From positions 2,232,001 to 2,296,000 of the forward strand of contig NZ_CP027116.1 in the NCBI RefSeq assembly GCF_003431975.1: a DNA stretch of 64,000 nucleotides, written 5' to 3'. How positions within the stretch are numbered: the stretch's first letter is position 1; every line of letters starts with the position of its first letter. Shown here one piece after another: positions 38,685 through 46,983 of this stretch. Both the position numbers and the translations under genes were made by a program. Below the pieces are notes generated by a model. The model was given only the letters and a program-made list of their open reading frames with translations. It was not told where the DNA came from and did not search any database. This stretch comes from Bacillus pumilus. Its GTDB lineage: Bacteria > Bacillota > Bacilli > Bacillales > Bacillaceae.

Positions 38685-39575
38685 TTATGCCCTTGGATGG
38701 AATTTGTGATACACATCTTTCAGTCTTGTTTTCGTCACATGTGTATAAATTTGTGTCGTTGAGATATCGGCATGTCCTAGCATCTCCTGCACGGCTCTTA
38801 GGTCTGCACCGTTTTCAAGCAGATGCGTGGCAAATGAATGCCGGAGTGTATGAGGTGTGAGTTCTTTTTGAATCCCTGCTTCGAGGGCTCGTTTTTTTAA
38901 ATTCTTCCAGAATCCTTGCCGCGACATTTTTTTACCGTGATGATTGAGAAATAAGGCATCTGCCGGCTGTTTTTTTAACAGCTTGCTTCTTCCTTTTTCG
39001 ATATATTCTTCAATCGCACTTGCAGCAGCTTCACCAATTGGGACAATTCGCTCTTTTCTTCCTTTACCGAAACAACGGATAAAGCCCATTGTGAGATGAA
39101 CATCGGCAAGGGTCAGATCCAGCATTTCACTGACGCGAATGCCCGTTGCATATAAGAGCTCAAGCATCGCTTTGTCACGGTAATCGAAGGGAGTGTGCTG
39201 ATTTGGTGTATCAAGCAGCTTTTCGACTTCCCCTAGCGATAGAACTTTTGGTAGTTTCCGCTCTGTTTTTTGCGATTCAATGTTCCATGACGGATCATCT
39301 GTTGTCACTTTTTCACGAAGCAGAAATTGATGGAAGGAACGGATCGAGGAGAGATGCCGCACTGACGTTTTACTCGATTTTCCTTCCTCCTTTAACTGCT
39401 TTAAATAATGAATGATATGCAAGCGGGTAACATCTTTGATATCCGTCAGCTGCTCATGTGTCATTAAAAAAGACAAGTAGTTCTGTAAATCTCTTTTATA
39501 AGAAACAATGGTATTTTCAGAGAGTCCTCTCTCTACTGTCATGAAATGAATAAAGTCGGATAATTGATCTTTCAA
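38685..39575 (-). CDS. xerD: Site-specific tyrosine recombinase XerD (RipX)
   Basis: A 296-residue tyrosine recombinase that, with CodV, resolves chromosome dimers at dif. SAM-like N-terminal domain to about 95, catalytic domain with R147 (GIRVSEM), K171 ([10 protein letters not shown]), H242-x-x-R245 (HTLRH), H268 (LGHADISTT) and nucleophile Y277. TTG start with GGGGAG 9 nt upstream. Confidence 0.95.
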   Translation of the reverse strand: MKDQLSDFIHFMTVERGLSENTIVSYKRDLQNYLSFLMTHEQLTDIKDVTRLHIIHYLKQLKEEGKSSKTSVRHLSSIRSFHQFLLREKVTTDDPSWNIESQKTERKLPKVLSLGEVEKLLDTPNQHTPFDYRDKAMLELLYATGIRVSEMLDLTLADVHLTMGFIRCFGKGRKERIVPIGEAAASAIEEYIEKGRSKLLKKQPADALFLNHHGKKMSRQGFWKNLKKRALEAGIQKELTPHTLRHSFATHLLENGADLRAVQEMLGHADISTTQIYTHVTKTRLKDVYHKFHPRA

Positions 39576-39581
39576 TGATTT

Positions 39582-39809
39582 CTACTCCCCGTTTTGATAA
39601 AAATAAATCAATCGGTCTTGCCAGTTGTCTTGATTCGGCTGATCCATTTCCATCACTTTAATTGCTGCACCCTCTGGTTTATCATAACGATGGTAGCTTT
39701 CATATTCTGAATTTATCCATATCATAGCATAATAGAACAGGACGGTAAAACCAGTAAACAAGATAAAGACTTTCATCACTTCACCTGTTGTTTTGAGCCA
39801 TTTTCGCAT
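39582..39809 (-). CDS. yqzK: YqzK family (DUF4227) small membrane protein
   Basis: A 75-residue protein with one membrane helix (about residues 12-33, MKVFILFTGFTVLFYYAMIWI) and a C-terminal part ending QDRLIYFYQNGE. Found between fur and xerD in bacilli; function unknown. The ATG at 39809 has AAAGGA at 10 nt; an ATG at 39818 is too close to that site. It ends 6 nt before xerD. Confidence 0.85.
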   Translation of the reverse strand: MRKWLKTTGEVMKVFILFTGFTVLFYYAMIWINSEYESYHRYDKPEGAAIKVMEMDQPNQDNWQDRLIYFYQNGE

Positions 39810-39885
39810 GATCTTCATGTCCTTTCTCAGCTTTTCATTACTTCAGCATATGCCAGGTAGGACAAGGATTATACAGCGAAAATGC

Positions 39886-39922
39886 AAAAAACCTCTTCAT
39901 CTTAAATGAAAAGGTTCCAATT
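39886..39922 (-). terminator. Terminator of fur
   Basis: Minus strand: AACCTTTTCAT-TTAAG-ATGAAGAGGTTTTTT hairpin just behind fur. Confidence 0.8.
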
Positions 39923-39926
39923 CGGA

Positions 39927-40379
39927 TTATTTGCCGGATTCATCATCATGACACCGGTGGCAGATACCGTGGAATGTCAATCTATGATCCTTAATTTTAA
40001 ATTTCCAGTCACGTTCAATAATCTCTTCAACGTCTTCTAATAAATCATCTTCTATCTCATCGACTGTCCCGCACTCCATGCAGACAAGATGATGATGGAA
40101 GTGAGCGGCCCCTTCTTTGCGAAGATCATATCGCGAAACGCCGTCTCCAAAGTTAATTTTATCAACAACTTTCAGTTCAGTTAACAATTCTAACGTCCGA
40201 TAAACAGTAGCAAGACCAATTTCAGGAGACTTCTCTTTTACGAGGAGGTATACATCTTCTGCACTTAAATGGTCTTCTTCATTCTCAAGCAGTACTCTTA
40301 CTGTTGCTTCACGCTGTGGCGTGAGCTTATAGCTGGAAGAATGAAGCTGTTTCTTTATTCGATCAATCCGATTTTCCAT
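39927..40379 (-). CDS. fur: Ferric uptake regulator Fur
   Basis: A 150-residue Fe(II)-dependent repressor: winged helix 10-85 (LTPQREATVRVLLENEEDHLSAEDVY), metal-binding dimer domain with HFHHHLVCMECG and the second Cys pair GICHRC near the end, making the structural zinc site. Represses siderophore and iron-uptake genes. A PerR-type box lies about 100 nt upstream, consistent with the known PerR control of fur in B. subtilis. Confidence 0.93.
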   Translation of the reverse strand: MENRIDRIKKQLHSSSYKLTPQREATVRVLLENEEDHLSAEDVYLLVKEKSPEIGLATVYRTLELLTELKVVDKINFGDGVSRYDLRKEGAAHFHHHLVCMECGTVDEIEDDLLEDVEEIIERDWKFKIKDHRLTFHGICHRCHDDESGK

Positions 40380-40480
40380 TGACTTTCCCTCCTACGCCAC
40401 ATTACTTGATCATTATATCAAATGATGTGCTGAGAGCCAACTATAATCATTTTAAATTGATAAATAAATTGATTATTACT

Positions 40481-40495
40481 TAATAACGATTATAA
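40481..40495 (-). promoter_or_regulatory. Candidate PerR box upstream of fur
   Basis: Minus strand TTATAATCGTTATTA matches the palindrome TTATAATNATTATAA at 12 of 14 specified positions. It lies right after the convergently oriented end of spoIIM. Confidence 0.5.
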
Positions 40496-40498
40496 ATT

Positions 40499-41146
40499 TT
40501 ATAAAAAAAGAACCCCCGCTAGCTTTTTCATCAGCATGAACGATACGTACGATTCAAAAAAGGACGAAAGTGCGGCAAGCGCTAAAATCATCAGCAGAAC
40601 AGATGCATACCGGCCAAACCACTGGACGGGCGCTTGACTGATGGTTTTTTTCATAAATAGCTGACCAATGAGACGGATGGAAAACGCAATCGCACAAGTA
40701 CCAATCACTAAATAGGCTGGAATGAGCAAGATGTTTTGTGGAAGTACGGATACGAACGAAAGGAAAAAGCCATTCAGCCCCATTTGATTGACTAGAAAAC
40801 CAACAGTAAACCCAACGACAATGCCTTTTAAAAATATCATGAGAAAGATGAGCGGCAGGCCAATGATAGATATTCCTAGTATCCACATAAGACCTAAATA
40901 CTTCATATGGTGCAAAAAGCTTTGCAAAAACATGTCTTTTGATTCTGCTGCTTTCTCATTCGTCAACTGACCAAAAAATTGATTTAAATAATAGAATAAA
41001 TCCTCTTTCTGACTGATTGTCATACTATTCACGATGACAGCCCCAAAGATCACGCCCATTAAAAAGAGTACCGAGACGAACAAATAAATCGATAGATGGT
41101 CTTTTACGTGCTGAAGTAGATGTTCCTTCCAAGACTTTTTCCGCAT
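40499..41146 (-). CDS. spoIIM: Stage II sporulation protein M
   Basis: A polytopic membrane protein of 215 residues (about five helices) that acts with SpoIID and SpoIIP in septal peptidoglycan remodelling during engulfment. Segments: [40 protein letters not shown] and [12 protein letters not shown]. The ATG at 41146 has GGAGGA six bases upstream; an in-frame start at 41161 lies before it. A sigma-E promoter is present. Confidence 0.94.
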   Translation of the reverse strand: MRKKSWKEHLLQHVKDHLSIYLFVSVLFLMGVIFGAVIVNSMTISQKEDLFYYLNQFFGQLTNEKAAESKDMFLQSFLHHMKYLGLMWILGISIIGLPLIFLMIFLKGIVVGFTVGFLVNQMGLNGFFLSFVSVLPQNILLIPAYLVIGTCAIAFSIRLIGQLFMKKTISQAPVQWFGRYASVLLMILALAALSSFFESYVSFMLMKKLAGVLFL

Positions 41147-41178
41147 GCGTCTTCCTCCCAAATAGTAAAGGTTACTAG

Positions 41179-41207
41179 ATTCTATGAGAGAGATTACGAA
41201 ACATGAC
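41179..41207 (-). promoter_or_regulatory. Sigma-E promoter of spoIIM
   Basis: Minus strand: GTCATGTT (41207-41200), 13 nt, CATAGAAT (41186-41179); close to GKMATATT and CATACAMT. Confidence 0.75.
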
Positions 41208-41223
41208 AGTTTTATTGAAAGAA

Positions 41224-41258
41224 AAAAGAGAAAGCAGCCTGAACACTGCTCTCTCTTT
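41224..41258 (-). terminator. Terminator of the subtilisin gene
   Basis: Minus strand: AAGAGAGAGCAG and CTGCTTTCTCTT arms followed by TTTTC, immediately behind the protease gene. Confidence 0.8.
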
Positions 41259-41262
41259 TCAA

Positions 41263-42393
41263 TTATCGGGCGGCTTTTTGTACGTTCACAAGCCCAGCAC
41301 CATAATAAAATGGTTCTCCAAGTTTTGCAGCCGTTTTTGAAAGTCTCTCGCGCACCTCATCGTTTGTCAGATTCGGATGTTTTGATAGAATGACAGCAGC
41401 AGCGCCCGCTACATGCGGTGATGCCATGGATGTTCCGCTCTTGTAGCCATATTCGTTATGAGGAATGGTGCTCAGCGTTGAAACGCCCGGTGCTGAGACT
41501 TCTACTTCTTCTCCAACCGAAGAATCAAAAGCTCTCTGCTTTCTTTGGTCAACAGAGGCGACCGCCATCACCGAGCTGTACTTGGCTGGATAGTCAATCG
41601 TATTGAGAGAGCCATAGCTTCCTGCATTCCCAGCCGAAGCGACGATGAGAATCCCTTTGTCATATGCTCGATCTACCGCTTCTTTCAGCGCTTCAGATTC
41701 ACTTGCTCCGCCCATACTAATATTGATGACATCCATGTCATTCTCAATGGCCCATTCAATCCCTTTAATGATCCAGCTGTAATAGCCGTCACCATTTTCA
41801 TCTGCGACTTTGACAGCATAGATAGAAGCTTCTGGCGCAACACCAACAACACCCACCTTATTATCTAACGCGGCAATTGTGCCTGCCACATGCGTTCCAT
41901 GTTCATGCGGGTCAATAAGCGGATCAGACTCTGTTGGAACAAAGCTGACCCCGCCGGTGACATGTAAATCTTCATGTTTGCCATCGATACCGCTGTCAAG
42001 AATAGCTATTTTGACATTTTGTCCGGCATATCCCCGTTTATGTACCTTTTGTGCTTTGATGCTTTTGATGCCATATGGGATCTTTTGACCGCTTGTTTTT
42101 GCTTTTTGGTCCTCTTCAATGAAAGTCACTTCTTTTGCTTCATTCAGTTTATCTTTCGATGTTTCATTCAACGAGACTTTCATCATATCTATTTGGTCTA
42201 TGGATTCTTTCACATGCCCACCAGCTTCTTCTACAAGCTGTTTTTGTGTGTTGTCTTGAACGGAAGAAGAAAAACCGATCATGTACTCTTTTTTCGCTTG
42301 CTCCTTTGCAGAAATATCTGACGCGCCGAACGTAACCGATGCCAGCATCATACTTGCCATACAAAGCCCTGCTCCAATTGACTTGACGTTCAC
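41263..42393 (-). CDS. Secreted subtilisin-family (S8) serine protease
   Basis: A prepro-subtilisin of about 376 residues. Signal peptide about 1-28, I9-type propeptide ([14 protein letters not shown] ... [10 protein letters not shown]) to about 103, mature enzyme starting near [12 protein letters not shown]. Catalytic triad D133 (AILDSGID), H165 (HEHGTHVAG), S322 ([11 protein letters not shown]) and oxyanion N256 (SAGNAG). It is related to AprE but clearly divergent and is probably a paralogue rather than the main alkaline protease. GTG start at 42393 with GGGAG 10 nt upstream; GTG at 42402 is too close. B. subtilis has no protease between spoIIM and yqkK. Confidence 0.93.
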   Translation of the reverse strand: MNVKSIGAGLCMASMMLASVTFGASDISAKEQAKKEYMIGFSSSVQDNTQKQLVEEAGGHVKESIDQIDMMKVSLNETSKDKLNEAKEVTFIEEDQKAKTSGQKIPYGIKSIKAQKVHKRGYAGQNVKIAILDSGIDGKHEDLHVTGGVSFVPTESDPLIDPHEHGTHVAGTIAALDNKVGVVGVAPEASIYAVKVADENGDGYYSWIIKGIEWAIENDMDVINISMGGASESEALKEAVDRAYDKGILIVASAGNAGSYGSLNTIDYPAKYSSVMAVASVDQRKQRAFDSSVGEEVEVSAPGVSTLSTIPHNEYGYKSGTSMASPHVAGAAAVILSKHPNLTNDEVRERLSKTAAKLGEPFYYGAGLVNVQKAAR

Positions 42394-42504
42394 GATACTC
42401 ACTCTCCCTTTCGTTTCTTTTTGTCATTTAACTACATTTTTAGACAAAAAGAAACGATCGTTTGTCCTATTTTTTAAAATTTTTCCAATTATTTGATCTA
42501 GCTG

Positions 42505-42726
42505 TCACAAAAAAGCAAAATAAAAATGCTTATGATCCTCTTGATAGTGATCATAAGCATTCCTTCTTTTATGTTTTTTCATGATGTGCTGCAAGGCTTC
42601 TTGTTTTGTCCTTGTTTTTCTTTCATGTGTGCTAAAATGCGGCATGTTTCCTCTCGACAGTTCCGGGTTTCGGCTTTGCTGTCTTTGGATATGTTCTCGT
42701 TTTTTCTTTGCTTTGCTTTTTCCCAT
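42505..42726 (-). CDS. yqkK: Small basic protein YqkK
   Basis: A 73-residue Lys/Arg-rich protein beginning MGKSKAKKKREHIQRQQ, with QTRNPEL-like SRNPELSRGN and TKQEALQHIMKKHKRR. Matches YqkK of B. subtilis by position after spoIIM and by its opening. Function unknown; the composition suggests nucleic-acid binding. The last 20 or so codons coincide with a strong terminator hairpin, so the C-terminal tail (YDHYQEDHKHFYFAFL) is dictated by RNA structure. AAAGGGG precedes the ATG. Confidence 0.75.
   Translation of the reverse strand: MGKSKAKKKREHIQRQQSRNPELSRGNMPHFSTHERKTRTKQEALQHIMKKHKRRNAYDHYQEDHKHFYFAFL
42508..42561 (-). terminator. Terminator embedded in the 3' end of yqkK
   Basis: Minus strand: a perfect 13-bp stem, AATGCTTATGATC with GATCATAAGCATT around an 11-nt loop, then TTTTATTTTGCTTTTTT. 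It lies before the yqkK stop codon. Confidence 0.85.
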
Positions 42727-42794
42727 ATGGCAAAACCCCTTTCGTTGACGTTATGATACACGATATGACACAAAAAAGATAGACGTATACACGC

Positions 42795-43247
42795 CTATCT
42801 ATCTGTTTTCACCATATCAAGATGTGGAATCCCATCTTCATCATAACAAGCGGAAACGGCCTTAAAACCAAAGGATTCGTAAAACGATTTCAGGTAGGCT
42901 TGTGCCTGAATTTTGACACTTGTTTCACCTAATTCACTCAGCTTTTCCAAAGCTTTGCTGAGCAGCTGTTTTCCATAGCCTTTTTTTCGCCCGGCCTGCG
43001 TGACAAGAACGCGGCCAATGGATGCCTCATCATACATGATTCCGCTTTGAAAAATTCGGCAATACGCCACAATCGTGCCGTTTTCTTTCGCCATCAAATG
43101 AAGCGCTTCTTGATCCCGATGATCAATTTCAGGGTAAGGACATGTTTGTTCAACAACAAACACGTTGACCCTTTCCATTAAAATCAGGTATAGGTCCTCT
43201 TTTGTCAATTGTTCAAACGTTTCACATGTCCAGTTAACTTGATTCAT
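42795..43247 (-). CDS. ElaA-type GNAT acetyltransferase
   Basis: A 150-residue GNAT protein of the ElaA group: opening MNQVNWTCETFEQLTKEDLY ... RVNVFVVEQTCPYPEIDHRDQEA and acetyl-CoA loop VTQAGRKKGYGKQLL. Substrate unknown. It overlaps the 3' end of the endonuclease Q gene by 14 nt, so it belongs to the nudF-endoQ-elaA transcription unit, though a link in function is not evident. Confidence 0.85.
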   Translation of the reverse strand: MNQVNWTCETFEQLTKEDLYLILMERVNVFVVEQTCPYPEIDHRDQEALHLMAKENGTIVAYCRIFQSGIMYDEASIGRVLVTQAGRKKGYGKQLLSKALEKLSELGETSVKIQAQAYLKSFYESFGFKAVSACYDEDGIPHLDMVKTDR

Positions 43248-44415
43248 GATTGATATCCACCTTACCGTACACTCCGCCCCCGCCAGCGATCAGGTCAACT
43301 TCACCTTTTCTTGCTTTGATGATGTAATTGGCTGTTTTTTCTGGCAGGACAGCTTTTAGTTCTTGTTCTGTTGCTTGATGAAGGATATTCATCTCTGTAT
43401 GAAACACGCCTTTTAGCTTCTCCAGCGTCTTGGCTCCGACACCCGGAATAAATTGAAGCGGGAGCTGATGAACATAAGGAGGTCTCGTTCCTTTGTCACG
43501 TTCTTGGTCCGCAAGCTCCTTTAAACGCTCACTCACCCCTTTTGTCATCCGGGTATGTCCGCATGCATGACACTTTTTTTGATCTAGCGCGCGAGATCTT
43601 TCCCCGCATTTTTCGCAGGTTGTATGATAGTACTTCCCAAGCCTCGGGGCGAGTCCATAATTGCCTGTGATGGCTCTTCCCTCTTTCCCTTCAAGGGCTA
43701 GTTTGAATTCGGTAAAAGAAGCATGATCCATTCGGATTTTTGTATATTCTCGCGCGATTTTTCCTAAAGAATGAGCGTCTGAATTCGTTAAAAAGGGATA
43801 ACGATTCAGCTCACTTAACTGGGACGCCATTGACGTATCGCAGCTAAGCCCTAGTTCCACAGCATCAATGAGGTCTGGATCGAATACTTCGGTTAAAGAA
43901 GTGTTGACCCCTTTGCCAAATAAGCTTTTATGCGGCGTGAAAATATGAGCAGGAATAAACAAGCCCCCTAGTTCCTTGACCTTACGCTGAAGTGTTTTTC
44001 CATCGACATAGAGGCGCTGCGAGCTCAAATGCACATTTTTCATATGAAGTGCGAGCCATGCGGAGAACTCAGACATTTTGTGAAGTGTAGGCATAAATGC
44101 CAGTACGTGAATCGGACCTTTTGAATGGTCATCATTGATTTCTACTTCACTGCCTAAAAGGAGCACGGTCTGTCCAAACGATAGACCGCCATCAGTCAGT
44201 TCAGTGTACTTGCCTTCCTCTACACCTTCTATTAATTCTTCTAGGACTTCTGGAGATTGTGCATCAATCACACCAATCATCCCCATCCCTTTACTTTGCG
44301 CTGCTTCAATGAGAATTTGGTCTATGGTCAGTGACCTTGCACCTGTAATTTTGACAGCTCTGCCTGTTCTTGTTCTGCCAATATGAATATGGATGTCTGC
44401 AAAGAACTCCCTCAT
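43234..44415 (-). CDS. Endonuclease Q (PHP domain, deaminated-base repair)
   Basis: A 393-residue protein of the EndoQ family: PHP metal-dependent phosphoesterase domain (1-240) with ligand motifs DIHIHIG (H9, H11), E90, H103, PAHIF (H157), NSDAHS (D213, H215); a zinc ribbon with C267, C270, C282, C285; and a helix-hairpin-helix C-terminal domain (FIPGVGAKTLEKL). EndoQ nicks DNA 5' of uracil, hypoxanthine, xanthine and abasic sites. The family is mainly archaeal, but an enzyme from B. pumilus has been characterised. B. subtilis lacks it. It overlaps nudF by 4 nt. Confidence 0.9.
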   Translation of the reverse strand: MREFFADIHIHIGRTRTGRAVKITGARSLTIDQILIEAAQSKGMGMIGVIDAQSPEVLEELIEGVEEGKYTELTDGGLSFGQTVLLLGSEVEINDDHSKGPIHVLAFMPTLHKMSEFSAWLALHMKNVHLSSQRLYVDGKTLQRKVKELGGLFIPAHIFTPHKSLFGKGVNTSLTEVFDPDLIDAVELGLSCDTSMASQLSELNRYPFLTNSDAHSLGKIAREYTKIRMDHASFTEFKLALEGKEGRAITGNYGLAPRLGKYYHTTCEKCGERSRALDQKKCHACGHTRMTKGVSERLKELADQERDKGTRPPYVHQLPLQFIPGVGAKTLEKLKGVFHTEMNILHQATEQELKAVLPEKTANYIIKARKGEVDLIAGGGGVYGKVDINHESS

Positions 44416-44969
44416 TTTGTTGACTTAAGTACCTCTTGCAGTTGTAAATACTGAATGGCATAGGCTGTTTTTGCATCATAAATATGCTGCTCTTCAATCA
44501 GGTGCAAAGCTTCTTCTAAGGAAACTTCCATGACTTCAACAAATTCGTCTTCATCGAGCTCTCTTTTCTCTTCAAGCGGAACGAGCTGATCTGCAAGATA
44601 AATATGGACGATTTCATCTGCGAAACCAGGTGATGTATAAAAAGCCGTCAGCTTTTGAAGCTTCTGAGTGGTGTACCCTGTTTCTTCTTCTAATTCTCTC
44701 AATGCGGTATGATTTGGCTCTTCCCCTTTTTCTAACTTTCCAGCTGGAATTTCAACGATGGCTCTCTCTAATGCTTTACGGTATTGCTTGACCAAGATGA
44801 TTTTATTTTCGTCTGTACGCGCAATGACGGCTACTGCACCTGGATGTTTGATGATTTCGCGTTTGCCTTGTTTACCGTTTGGCAATTCTACATCTTCAAG
44901 AACCAAATCAATAATTTTTCCGTTGTACAATTCTTTAGTCGCTAATGTTTTTTCTTCAAAGTCTTTCAA
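44412..44969 (-). CDS. nudF: ADP-ribose pyrophosphatase NudF
   Basis: A Nudix hydrolase of 185 residues that splits ADP-ribose to AMP and ribose-5-phosphate. The Nudix box lies at about residues 77-99 (start GKLEKGEEPNHTALRELEEE), preceded by EIPAG, and the helper glutamate is in DEDEFVEV. B. subtilis has nudF (yqkG) at the same place. It is first in a short operon with endonuclease Q. Confidence 0.94.
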   Translation of the reverse strand: MKDFEEKTLATKELYNGKIIDLVLEDVELPNGKQGKREIIKHPGAVAVIARTDENKIILVKQYRKALERAIVEIPAGKLEKGEEPNHTALRELEEETGYTTQKLQKLTAFYTSPGFADEIVHIYLADQLVPLEEKRELDEDEFVEVMEVSLEEALHLIEEQHIYDAKTAYAIQYLQLQEVLKSTK

Positions 44970-45101
44970 TTTTGTCAGCTCCTCGTTCTACTTTCACTTT
45001 TTTACTTCATTCATTTTAACATAGATGATTTGGAAGAAGTGAAATGCGAACACTTGCCTCAATGCGCCATTTGAAATCACCTAGCTTGAATTCCAGATTT
45101 T

Positions 45102-45118
45102 TTTCACTTAATGTGAAA
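45102..45118. promoter_or_regulatory. Inverted repeat in the nudF-yqkF intergenic region
   Basis: TTTCAC-TTAAT-GTGAAA, a perfect 6-5-6 inverted repeat 14 nt before the yqkF start. It may be an operator; no regulator is suggested by the neighbourhood. Confidence 0.35.
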
Positions 45119-45131
45119 GGATAGGAGTGTG

Positions 45132-46061
45132 ATGGAATTGAAAAAAAGACGAATTGGTACATCGGATCTTTTGGTGAGCGAGGCGGCATTAGGATGCATG
45201 TCCCTTGGAACGGACAAAGAAAAAGCGCTCTCTTTATTAGATGAAGCCTTAGACCTTGGAATTAATTATTTGGATACAGCTGATTTATATGATTTTGGGG
45301 TAAATGAGGAAATTGTCGGAGAAGCCATTAAGAACAGACGACAAGATTTGATTTTAGCGACAAAAGGCGGTAACCGCTTTGAAAAAGGCAAATCCGGATG
45401 GGACTGGGACCCTTCAAAGGCGTACATAAAAGAGGCCGTAAAACAGAGCCTCAAGCGGCTGCAAACAGATTATATTGATTTATATCAACTGCACGGAGGC
45501 ACGATAGATGATCCGATCGATGAGACGATTGAGGCCTTTGAAGAATTAGTGGAAGAAGGCGTTATTCGCTATTATGGCATCTCTTCTATCCGTCCAAATG
45601 TCATTAAAGAATATGCCAAAAAATCGAACATCGTCAGTGTGATGATGCAATATAGTTTACTCGACCGACGTCCAGAAGAATGGTTCTCTCTTCTTGAAGA
45701 ACAGAGCATTAGCGTCGTCGCCAGAGGGCCTTTAGCGAAAGGGCTTTTAACCGAAAGACCACTTTCTCAAGCAAGTGCAGCAATTCAAAAAAATGGCTTT
45801 CTTCAATATTCATTTGACGAGCTCCAGCAGGTCATTCCTTCTTTAAAGAAAGTCGCTTATGACCAATCACTTACAGAGCTGTCCATACAATATTTGCTTA
45901 AGCATTCAGCAGTCAGTTCTGTTGTTTTTGGCGCAAGCTCGTTGAAACAGCTAAAAGAAAATGTGGCAGCAGCAAATGCACGTTCTTTAAGTGACCAAGA
46001 AGTAAAAGCATTGACTTACTATACAAAACCATCTGTGTATGAGGCGCACCGGGTTAAATAA
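45132..46061 (+). CDS. yqkF: Aldo/keto reductase YqkF
   Basis: A 309-residue NADPH-dependent aldo/keto reductase with catalytic tetrad residues D (LDTADLYD), Y (ADLYDFG), K (ILATKGG) and H (YQLHGG), and cofactor segments GISSIRPN and VVARGPLAKGLL. Likely reduces aldehydes or ketones; the natural substrate is unknown. ATG at 45132 follows AGGAG; the GTG one codon earlier is possible. Confidence 0.92.
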   Translation: MELKKRRIGTSDLLVSEAALGCMSLGTDKEKALSLLDEALDLGINYLDTADLYDFGVNEEIVGEAIKNRRQDLILATKGGNRFEKGKSGWDWDPSKAYIKEAVKQSLKRLQTDYIDLYQLHGGTIDDPIDETIEAFEELVEEGVIRYYGISSIRPNVIKEYAKKSNIVSVMMQYSLLDRRPEEWFSLLEEQSISVVARGPLAKGLLTERPLSQASAAIQKNGFLQYSFDELQQVIPSLKKVAYDQSLTELSIQYLLKHSAVSSVVFGASSLKQLKENVAAANARSLSDQEVKALTYYTKPSVYEAHRVK

Positions 46062-46063
46062 GA

Positions 46064-46092
46064 TAAAAAATGAGAGGGGCATAAAGCCCCTG
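46064..46092 (-). terminator. Terminator of the small secreted protein gene
   Basis: Minus strand: AGGGGC-TTTAT-GCCCCT stem followed by CTCATTTTTT, right behind the stop codon at 46098 and also able to serve yqkF. Confidence 0.8.
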
Positions 46093-46097
46093 TACTC

Positions 46098-46382
46098 TTA
46101 TCTGTTTGCGCTTTCATAATACGCATAATTTCCGGCTTTGCCTTTAAGGTGAAATGTAGTACCAAAACGTTGAAAATTATTTGCAAATACGCCATTATCT
46201 GAATGCATACATAATCGATTACCTCCACCTTTAAAAGGAGTTACGGAACAATCAACAATTGTAGTCACCGACGTACGAAAATCCGCTTCCGTTGAATTAG
46301 TTGTAGCAAGAGCTTGTCCAGAAACAGGTAAAAGTAATCCTAAAGATAAAGCAACTCCAGCCATTGTTCTTCTCAATTTCAT
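46098..46382 (-). CDS. Small secreted protein with two cysteines, unknown family
   Basis: A 94-residue precursor: signal peptide 1-26 (basic KLRR head, hydrophobic core, ALA cleavage site) and a mature part of about 68 residues beginning TTNSTEADFRTSV. Two cysteines, in VDCSVT and NRLCMHSD, could form one disulfide; the tail is Gly/aromatic-rich (GTTFHLKGKAGNYAYYE). I do not recognise the family. A toxin, bacteriocin-like or matrix role is possible but not shown. ATG at 46382 has GGAGAT at 7 nt; earlier in-frame starts precede that site. Not at this place in B. subtilis. Confidence 0.75.
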   Translation of the reverse strand: MKLRRTMAGVALSLGLLLPVSGQALATTNSTEADFRTSVTTIVDCSVTPFKGGGNRLCMHSDNGVFANNFQRFGTTFHLKGKAGNYAYYESANR

Positions 46383-46446
46383 GTAAATCATCTCCATTTC
46401 CAAATTTTGTAATACATTTTCATTATAAGGAGAATAACCTTCTATT

Positions 46447-46491
46447 AAAAGGGTATTAAATACTATATTTGTAACAAAAAGGGAATTAAAT
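46447..46491 (-). repeat. Pair of 15-bp direct repeats spaced 30 bp apart
   Basis: AAAAGGGTATTAAAT at 46447-46461 and AAAAGGGAATTAAAT at 46477-46491, 14 of 15 identical, with a repeat distance of 30 bp (about three helix turns). They lie 65-110 nt upstream of the small secreted protein start; a TATAAT (46427-46422 on the minus strand) lies between them and the gene. Confidence 0.6.
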
Positions 46492-46603
46492 CAATCAATA
46501 TCCCCGTTTCTTCTATTTGATCACGTATAAAATAAGTGATGGGATTTTAAAAAAAATCATATTGTCACTAAGCTGAAATGAAAAGAACTCTTCAATGATG
46601 CCA

Positions 46604-46634
46604 ATGAAAAAAGGAAGCATCAGTGCTCCCTTTT
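46604..46634 (-). terminator. Terminator of yqkE
   Basis: Minus strand: AAAAAGGGAGC-ACTGAT-GCTTCCTTTTTT, starting at the yqkE stop codon. Confidence 0.85.
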
Positions 46635-46859
46635 TTAGCTTTTATATTTTCTCCAGTCCAAATGACTTTCATCTAGCAGCTCGGAGAAGCTTTTATTTTT
46701 TTCTTTTTCTTCCTGCTGCCGAAGGAGGTCTTGTCGTTTTTGTTCTTCTCTTTTTTCTGTCTGGGCGGCAAGGTTCTGCTTCATTTGAAGGGGCTGCTGT
46801 TTGACGTTATCGTTTATGCCGTCCTTTAATTTCGCTTGATCTTGATTGGTCTTTTTCAT
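46635..46859 (-). CDS. yqkE: DUF3886 protein YqkE
   Basis: A 74-residue, strongly charged, probably coiled-coil protein (QTEKREEQKRQDLLRQQEEKEKNK) ending SFSELLDESHLDWRKYK, the conserved tail of YqkE. Length equals the B. subtilis protein. Function unknown. AAAGGAGAG precedes the ATG. Confidence 0.88.
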   Translation of the reverse strand: MKKTNQDQAKLKDGINDNVKQQPLQMKQNLAAQTEKREEQKRQDLLRQQEEKEKNKSFSELLDESHLDWRKYKS

Positions 46860-46983
46860 TGTGCCTCTCTCCTTTTAATTTAAGTGTATCATCCGTTTTA
46901 TTTGCTGAGCAAGAGGCACGCCATTCTCCCAACATGTGGTATGATCATCATAGAAAAAACTTCGGAAAGGAAGAATCAGCTAG

